Source: a candidate division KSB1 bacterium (GTDB taxonomy: Bacteria; Zhuqueibacterota; Zhuqueibacteria; Residuimicrobiales; Krinioviventaceae). From it: a stretch of 64,000 bases of DNA. The notes beneath the pieces are model-generated. The model had not been told where the DNA came from, ran no database searches, and saw only the letters and a list, made by a program, of their open reading frames with translations. The DNA lies in NCBI GenBank assembly GCA_034521575.1, contig JAXHMJ010000003.1:722764-786763 (forward strand), written 5' to 3'. The first letter of the stretch is position 1. Each line of letters starts with the position of its first letter. Both the position numbers and the translations under genes were made by a program. This document shows positions 57,674 to 64,000 of this stretch, one piece after another.

Positions 57674-59258
57674 TTATATATTATGTTTCAGATCACCATC
57701 CACGGTACCGCAGACTTTTTCCCGTTCTTCGGCAAAATCAAATCCCGTCCAGATCCCGACAGAATTCAGAATTGAATCCTGGGGATGGGTGTCGCGAAAG
57801 ATTTTGAAATAATAGGCCGCTTCTTTGGAATTGATTGTGGCCAGCGGATTTTCGCGTTGAATAGCTTTAAATTCTTTATCGCTCATTTCTTGTTCCGGCA
57901 ATTTGTTCTCCGAGTGATTCGCAGCCGGCGCCCTGCGTATATTGGACCTTGTAGCGCCACAGAATTTCATCGGGGAGCAGGTTGGTGTCCTGAAACGCAT
58001 GCCGTAAAATCCATTTCTCGATCTTGGCGCCGTTGTGTTCCCGGATTTTCCATTCGGGCGGCAGTTTCATGCCCAGATCGATCATGCGTGCATCCAGAAA
58101 CGGAACCCGCAGTTCCAGGCTAAAGCGCATCCCCATGCGGTCCGCGCGCTGCAGATTGATATTGTGCAGGGTGTTCAGGCAGCGTTTTGCTTCCTGGTTC
58201 AATGAATCGAGTTCCCAGTTTTTCATATACTGATACCCGGTAAACACCTCATCTGCGCCTTCACCGGTGAGAACCACGGTCACATGTTCGGCGGCGAGTT
58301 TGCAGGTAAAATGGCCGGGGACGGCACAACGAACCAGAGACGGATCATAGCTTTCCAGGTACTGCACCACCTGCGGCAGCGCCTCGTAGTAATCCTGTTC
58401 TGTAAAGATCAATTCGTGATGGGTCGAGTCGATGTGGTCTGCGACAATTCGTGCTGCCTTTAGATCATCACTGTCCTCGCCGTTTTTGTCTTTCATGCCG
58501 ACCGCAAAGGTGTGCAAATGCGGGATTTTTTGTGCGGCAATGGCTGATACCAGACTGCTGTCCAGTCCGCCGCTGCAGAATGCCCCGACATGGATATCCG
58601 GATCGGACAGCAGTCGTTTGTCCACACTGTCGGTAAACGTCTCCCGGATGATACCGGCAGCTTTATCAATGCTCCAATCGCGGTTTTCCTTGACCTCGGG
58701 AACCTCATAGTACCGGACGAATCCGGTTTCCGGGGTGTAATAATGACCGGCCGGAAATTCCTCAACCTTGTCCACGCCGGCGTGCGACATGGCGCCCAGT
58801 TCCGACGAAAAATACAGTTGATCGTTATAATATCCGTAATACAACGGTTTGATGCCGATCGGATCTCGGGCGAGAAATAAACTATCCGCTGAAAAAATGG
58901 CAAACGCAAACATGCCTTCCAGATCTTTGACAAATTCAGCTCCTTTTTCCTGGTACATGGGAAGGATGACTTCGGTATCGGATTCTGTATTGTACTTGTA
59001 TTCTGTATCAAGAGTCTGTTTCAACTGTTTATAATTATAGATCTCTCCGTTACAGATCAAACCCTTATCCGAGTTGGTTGCCAGTATAGGCTGATGCCCG
59101 CCCTGTACATCTACGATCGACAAACGCGTATGACCGTAACTGCCGTTCTCAATACTGTGTATTCCTTTGTCATCAGGTCCGCAGCGATCCATCGCATCCA
59201 TCATTCTGAGAATGGTTTCTTTGTCTGGTTTGCCGTAACAGCCGGCTATTCCGCACAT
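57674..59258 (-). pseudogene. asnB: Asparagine synthetase (glutamine-hydrolysing) type protein A, one frameshift
   Basis: AsnB-type enzyme, ~528 residues repaired. Starts MCGIAGCYGKPDKETILRMM with the catalytic Cys2; RCGPDDKGIHS, LICNGEIYNY and FAIFSADSLFLARDPIGIKP are the glutaminase blocks. The synthetase PP-loop is FCSGGLDSSLVSAIAAQ and GEGADEVFTGYQYMKNW follows. The frame shifts at about 57905 in GCESLGEQIAG; the remaining KLPEQEMSDKEFKAIQRENP to DGDLKHNI is in the next frame. The true reaction product is unknown; asparagine is the default. It is followed by the Ser2 paralogue and preceded by MttB1, in one direction. Confidence 0.9.
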
Positions 59259-59297
59259 AATAATATCCTGTTTTTAATGAACATGACTATCTTTATT

Positions 59298-59323
59298 CCG
59301 ATTCCAGAGTACACTGGAATCGG
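59298..59323. repeat. Inverted repeat between mttB1 and the asparagine-synthetase-like pair
   Basis: CCGATTCCAG and TGGAATCGG form a 9-bp stem with a ~7-base loop. TTTT follows only on the plus strand, so it is not a clear terminator for the minus-strand operon; it may process or stabilise the transcript. Confidence 0.5.
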
Positions 59324-59341
59324 TTTTCTATGAATGGGGGG

Positions 59342-60805
59342 TTAGGCTAATAACTGATTTTTGGTTTTCACAATATCTGAAAGATCCAGTTCGCCCGGCA
59401 GCGAGTCGGCTTTATAGAGCCAGCCGTTGCGCAAACCGGAGCGGGCTGCTTTCATAAATTTTGTGCTGCTGCTGGTTGAATTGACCGCTTTGGTAATCAT
59501 TTGCACCTGTTTGTCAACGCTTTCTTTGCTGTATTCTTCCTTGCCGCTTGTGATAAAGTCCACCCGGTTTTCTATGTCTTTTTGCATTTCCTCGGACATG
59601 GATACATTAAACTGTGCCAGCATGTCCTTTACAGCCGTCTGCGCCAGTGAGCGGATATCATAATCCCGGTTATTCTCGAACACCTGCTTTAGATAACCGA
59701 TAATTTGATTGTCGATAATATATTGTTCCGGTGACACGGTCAGCACCTGTTCGAGCATACCGGCCGCACTGTTGATAAATTGTGCCCCGCTCGCGGCTTC
59801 GAACACCAGACTCAATGTTTTTTCCGCAAGCGCCTGCACGTTGGGCTGTTTTTCATCAGACACCGCTGCCGTGCCGCAGCAGGGGATTTGGTAATGATAG
59901 GTCATATCGGCAGCCATCGCCACCCGGCGTATACTTTCCGGCTGGCACCAGCGGGGTGATCCGTCTGTATACAAATCCGAGCTGATGGGGATGCCGCGAT
60001 ACAGCACCCGGGCGCCGGGCCGGATCAGATTGGCCAGAACCACGGCGGATAAAACCTCGGCATTGACCTGGATCAATTCTCCGATTTCCGACAAGGGCGC
60101 GGTTGCACCCGCCTGCGGACAGGTGGAGATGGAGACGGGCAGATCATGTTCCACCATGGTCATGAATTTTTCCACAGTGGGACTGACCACGTTCAGAGGA
60201 CTGACCGTTAGCGATGCAATCAAGGATATCAGTGTCGGGTCTTTGACTGTTTTTAAAATTTGCGGCAGCTTTTCAATGTTCACCAGATTGGCCAGGTTCA
60301 TGTGTTTGCGGGTATACTGCATAAAGATGGAAAGCTTTTCATATCCATTTGATCTTCAGGGACATCCGGCTCAACCGGACGGGTGATAAGAGTCAATATG
60401 CTCCAGCTGTTCGCACAAGGTCGAAATGCGTTTCAGGTCTTCTGTATCCGCCTGCCGGCGATTGAACCTGTTGTGTTCATAGTCCAGTACATACAGCGCC
60501 TGTCCGCCGGTTCCAAATGTGACCGAGGGTGATTCAAAATTGATATCGATTGCATTTTCCGGATCAGCGGCGTTTAATCGTATTTGTTTGGCGGTCTGAT
60601 CTATTGCTTTTTCGACCAGATCGCGCGGGATTTTAACCCGGCCGTTTTCGAACACGGCGCCACCCTTTTTATAGATATCAATGGCCTGACTGCTTTCCAC
60701 GTGTACGCCTGCTTGACTCAACAGACGGCAGGAACCTTTATGAACCAGTTCACACTGTCCTGTTTCCAGGATATGATGTCGTTGTAGTTGTATACCTCTG
60801 GACAT
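59342..60805 (-). pseudogene. MttB family methyltransferase 1 (non-pyrrolysine), frameshifted
   Basis: Trimethylamine/betaine:corrinoid methyltransferase family (COG5598), ~487 residues repaired. The N-terminal piece (HHILETGQCELVHKGSCRLL to CEQLEHIDS, 60805-60380) and the main barrel piece (QYTRKHMNLANLVNIEKLPQ to the stop at 59342) lie in different frames, bridged by LITRPVEPDVPEDQMDMKSF in a third frame; two compensating indels within ~70 bases explain it. The barrel contains PVSISTCPQAGATAPLSEIG and QIPCCGTAAVSDEKQPNVQA, typical of the family. No in-frame TAG lies at the C-terminal position used for pyrrolysine in MttB proper. It transfers a methyl group from a quaternary amine to the corrinoid protein; the substrate is unknown. 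Confidence 0.87.
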
Positions 60806-61022
60806 ACTTTTCCTTTATTGTTCAGGTGATCTCTATGGACCATCGGGTTATTTTAGTGCTCGAAATAGTGTTCGAGTACCATGAGATTGAGCGTAGCCGA
60901 AGGCGGCTTGTCCGGTCCTTCTTTTGGTCGATCTGTTTCTGTATGACAAAGACAGAGGAATCATCAGGAAAAGAACAAACCGCGGCTGTTATGTTACCCG
61001 GGAACTGCATGTGAAACAGGTC

Positions 61023-61698
61023 TCAGGCTGCTGGTTCCAGTTTGTGAATGGCGTCAAATGCATCTTCTGCATAAATATCCGCGCCGATTTGTTCTGCAAA
61101 GCTGGCGGAAACCGGGGCGCCGCCGATACAGATTTTAACCTGGTCGCGCAGACCTTTTTCTTTCAGCAGTTTAATCACGTCTTCCATGTATCCCATGGTG
61201 GTGGTCAGCAGGGCGGATAGACCCAGGTAATTTGCATTGGTGGATTCGACGGCGGCGACAATTTTATCAGCTTCAACACCAACGCCAAGATCTTCCACTT
61301 CGAATCCGGAACCGCGCAGCAGTGTGGTGACGATATTCTTGCCGATGTCATGAAGATCATCTTCCACCGTGGCAATGACAAATTTGCCTTTGCTTTTGAC
61401 ATCGCCTTCCATCAGTTGTGGCTCGAGGATTTTCGTGGCTTCGCTCACACATTCAGCGGCCGCCAGCATATCCCGGGATCAGATACTCTCCGTCTTCATA
61501 TTTTTTACCGACAATTTCCATGCCTGGAGAGACCGCCTGGTTCAGAATTTCAGATGCTGATATGTTTTGCTCAAGCGCCTGTTCCACCAGTTCAATCACA
61601 CCCGGTTCACCTTCCAGGTCTCCGTCAAATCCTTCGTCTTCGCTGTCAATTCGTCCCTCAATCACGTTCTGTTTGATTTTTTCCAAAATCTCCTGCAT
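61023..61698 (-). pseudogene. Corrinoid protein (MttC/MtbC type), one frameshift
   Basis: Vitamin-B12-binding methyl carrier. N-terminal helical cap (QEILEKIKQNVIEGRIDSED ... EQNISASEILNQAVSPGMEI) and C-terminal Rossmann domain with the lower-ligand motif D-x-H-x-x-G in EDDLHDIGKNIVTTLLRGSG, LSALLTTTM and CIGGAPVSASFAEQIGAD. Two frames overlap at 61453-61469; removing one G from CCCGGGA joins YLIPDMLAAAECVSEATKIL. ATG 61698 is preferred because AAGGAG stands 7 bases before it. ~225 residues repaired, family norm. It lies between the two MttB genes and would shuttle methyl groups between them and the methyltetrahydrofolate methyltransferase. 60806-61022 upstream of mttB1 contains no gene. Confidence 0.92.
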
Positions 61699-61713
61699 GA
61701 CAAACTCCTTCAT

Positions 61714-63271
61714 TTATGGGTTAATTGTAAATTTTTCAATCGGTAATATTCCCGGAACGGAATCATAAATCTGGTTCAGAATGCTCTGTTCCGGTTTTTC
61801 TTCCGGTCCGTTCATAATTGATTCCAGGCGTTGATGTGCATGGGTCAGCACATGGTCACGTGCTTCCGATGTTTCGAATTCATACGGCGGCGACACAATG
61901 CCCTGGCGCCGCGCTTTGCGTATATACCGGGCAAACAGTTTAGTGCTGGACTGCGGCGGATTCTCTGTATTTGCTGCGTGGTTTTGGTTACATTTTGTTC
62001 ATCAAACTGCGGCTGCCGCAGAATTTGTTTGACCAGTCCGATATGGGCATTGTCCAGTACGGCCTGCAGCGGACAGAAAATATTGGTCTTGTCCAGCAGT
62101 CCGAACGCATAATGGATATATTGCGCCCCGGCCTGGGCAATTTGCAGTTGAGCGAACAGTTTTTCAACCGTGGCCTGCATACCGGGAACTTTGGCATCCC
62201 CGACACCGGCTGAAGAATAGCAGGGAATACCGTAATGGCGCGCCATCTGTATACAGTCCGCGTTGTAATGGATAAATTCCGGCGCCCCGTACAAGTCGTG
62301 CAGGTTATCCAGTCGGGCCCGCACCGGCACAGCGCCATACAGCACCGGGGCGCCCGGATTGACGATTTGGGCCAGTGTGATACCGGCAAGGATCTCGGCA
62401 TTGATCAGAGATACAATGCCTTCTTCCTGGATCGGCGCCGTGGAACCACCCTGGGGCGAACTGGAAATGACAACCGGACAGCCTTTTTCTGCAATGGCGA
62501 TCAATTTGTCGGTTGTATCTTCCACCATTTGAAGCGGGCTTTTAATGACACACGTGATAAACGACAGGATCGGATTGTCCCGAAAGGCTTCAGGCCCGCC
62601 CGCCAGGAGTTCCGCCAGTTTCAAAACAGCGTCGAGCTGGTCTACATCCACCAGTCCGGCCTGGACATGTTTGGTCATGTACATCAAAGCGCCCAAGAAA
62701 AACATTGACGTGCCTTTCTTCTGCAATGTAACCTCTTTGTATACCGCGCGTTGACATTGCGGATGAAAAATTTGCAATTATCAACCTAATTGCCGCCCGA
62801 TTTTGCCGAGCGGCAGAGATTCTGCAGCGATCCGCGCTCGCTCTGAAATTCCGCAAGGACCCGGGTTTGCGATGCGTCGTCTTTGGCTGTGTACTCTTTT
62901 AATTGTGAGTGCAATACAATATTGGTTTCAGAGCCGGTGCCAAAATAGACATGCGGTTTTTCAGCATCCAGTTCGAGCTTGTTCTCGGGATTGCGTGCAC
63001 CCAGAATAATCCGCCGGGGAACGGATTCGAGGTGTTTCTGAATCACGCATGAGCCGGGATGCGCACATTCGAGACATCCGGCATTGCCGCGCATTCGACG
63101 TTTGACGCGGCAGCCCGCCTGTTCGTAAAGATCAGCGGCGTGTTCATTAAAACAGACAAGCCCCGGATCATTCAGAATCTGCATAGAGCCTGAATGAATC
63201 AAATTAATCTGGTGTTCCGACATTCGGAGATAGGGAGCCACTTTTAGGGGGGTTCGAATGGTTTCTGTCAT
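61714..63271 (-). pseudogene. MttB family methyltransferase 2, frameshifted and with an in-frame TAG
   Basis: Second COG5598 protein. The N-terminal piece (VAPYLRMSEHQINLIHSGSM to QNLCRSAKSGGN) stops at TAG 62786-62788; in the same frame VDNCKFFIRNVNAR follows, which is the expected continuation. Another shift near 62740 leads to EVTLQKKGTSMFFLGALMYM and the barrel (VVISSSPQGGSTAPIQEEGI, GIPCYSSAGVGDAKVPGMQA), and one near 61950 leads to the C-terminus (VSPPYEFETSEARDHVLTHA to EKFTINP). The TAG falls near residue 162, far from the pyrrolysine site of MttB (~334 of ~495), so it is probably a mutated codon. An odd cysteine-rich insertion (CRVKRRMRGNAGCLECAHPG) stands at residues ~54-75. Confidence 0.85.
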
Positions 63272-63289
63272 GGTTCGTCCTGTGAATGA

Positions 63290-63885
63290 TTACTGAAATT
63301 TGCGACCGAATTCGAGTTTTCCTGACAGCGCGCACCGGATGGGCGACGGATCTTGTGCATTGCCGGCGATCAGATCACCCAAATCGGAATAGCGTCGCGT
63401 ACAGATTGACGGGTCGGATCGCAAATCGCGGAATCCAGACCGTGCGACAGGGCTGCGATCAAAAACGCCTGATTGACATGTTTGCGTTCAACCAGTCCGA
63501 AAGACACATTGGACAGCCCCATGGTTGTTTTGGCATGGGGAATTTGTTTTTTAATACCGGATAACGTGTCAAACGTGACGGTTGCTCCTTTGTAATCGGA
63601 TGAAATGGGCATGACCAGAGGGTCAAAGAACAGTTTGGAAGCATCAACACCGTGCTTGTCGGCTTGTTCGGTGATTTGAGTACAGACGTTGATTCGTTCT
63701 TTTGAGGACGGGGGGATGCCGTCTTTGTCCATGGCCAGTGCAACAACCGGTACATTATATTCGGCTGCCAGAGGCAGCAGCTCATTCATGATGTTTTGTT
63801 CTTTTTTAATGGAATTGATCATCCAGGGTCGGCGGTTATCCAGATGTTTCGCCGCTTTCTGGATGAAATTCGGTGGCCGAGTGGA
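63290..63885 (-). pseudogene. Methyltetrahydrofolate:corrinoid methyltransferase (pterin-binding family), partial
   Basis: DHPS-like pterin-binding enzyme that moves the methyl group from the corrinoid protein to tetrahydrofolate (MtgA/AcsE type). Core: NELLPLAAEYNVPVVALAMD, SKLFFDPLVMPISSDYKGAT, KTTMGLSNVSFGLVERKHVN and AALSHGLDSAICDPTRQSVR. The first frame ends at 63370; one shift near 63390 gives GDLIAGNAQDPSPIRCALSG and a stop at 63290-63292, 18 bases before mttB2. Upstream of residue NRRPWMINSIK the coding sequence continues in a third frame (IQKAAKHLD) until the sequence turns into G/C-rich material at ~63885, so the N-terminal third is absent. Confidence 0.88.
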
Positions 63886-64000
63886 TGCCCGGCCGGCGGC
63901 CTCGGCCGCCTTCGCGGCCGCGCCGCAGCCGCGGCCGGCCCGCGGCCCGCCGGCCGCCGCGGGGCTCCGGCCGCGGCCGCCCGCGGCAGGCCGGCCGGCG
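63885..64000. other. Near-pure G/C tail, probable contig-end artefact
   Basis: From about 63885 the bases are almost all G and C (repeated GGCCGG, CGGCCGC-like words), against ~50% GC just before. It interrupts the methyltransferase gene and has no readable continuation of that protein. Likely an assembly or sequencing artefact at a contig end. Confidence 0.7.

Overview
The window looks like part of a bacterial chromosome of roughly 50% GC, probably from a metagenomic contig of the Calditrichota / KSB1 / Ignavibacteria type. The main reason is that three secreted proteins end in a type-A type IX secretion (T9SS) sorting domain of the YPNPFN(P/A) kind. Lipoprotein and Tat-type signals, glycoside hydrolases and Cys-type sulfatases fit that group. 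The taxonomic call is inference.

Layout. (1) 1-4751, plus strand, housekeeping: 3' part of pnp, an M16 peptidase, alanine dehydrogenase, a polysaccharide deacetylase, a MerR-like regulator and tRNA-Pro(GGG). (2) 5009-9541: an orphan cas6 with a frameshift, a ThuA-like protein, a two-domain redoxin, an ATPase and a PAP2 phosphatase. (3) 10386-12377: a fur gene with its own promoter and Fur site, then a second near-consensus Fur box before Gly-rich DUF5320-like proteins, a zinc-ribbon protein and a truncated radical SAM gene. (4) 12513-16132: cysteine desulfidase, SDR, thiamine-binding protein, a decayed gene and a hairpin-rich non-coding stretch. (5) 16491-37648, minus strand: one long co-directional saccharide-utilisation locus, read lacI > fucI > sulfatase > two GH29 fucosidases (with gene fragments around them) > fucU > FGGY kinase > fucP > T9SS protein > GH51 > GH10 > GH9 > GH31, ending at a perfect 34-bp palindrome. 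It would release and catabolise L-fucose and also attack xylan or xyloglucan. (6) 38104-39583: an IS1380-like insertion sequence. (7) 39731-48195, plus strand: sulfatase, sugar isomerase, CstA, hydroxypyruvate/glyoxylate reductase and glycerate kinase (a short route to 2-phosphoglycerate), a decayed hemerythrin and a decayed LVIVD-repeat protein. (8) 48287-50819, minus: a betaine/choline-type ABC importer. (9) 51113-53989: a multi-domain GH10 xylanase; 54131-56021, minus: an apiosidase-like hydrolase. (10) 56139-63885, minus: a corrinoid methyltransferase operon (methyltetrahydrofolate methyltransferase, two MttB-family proteins, a corrinoid protein) that continues into two asparagine-synthetase-like genes, one with and one without the glutaminase cysteine. 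This is the least conventional gene set here.

Quality warning. About twenty genes are broken by single-base shifts, many at short homopolymers, and the last ~115 bases are almost pure G/C unlike anything else in the window. Much of the apparent gene breakage may be consensus error. A few lesions are substitutions (stop codons that replace Trp or Gln codons, an ATA in place of ATG), which look more like real decay.
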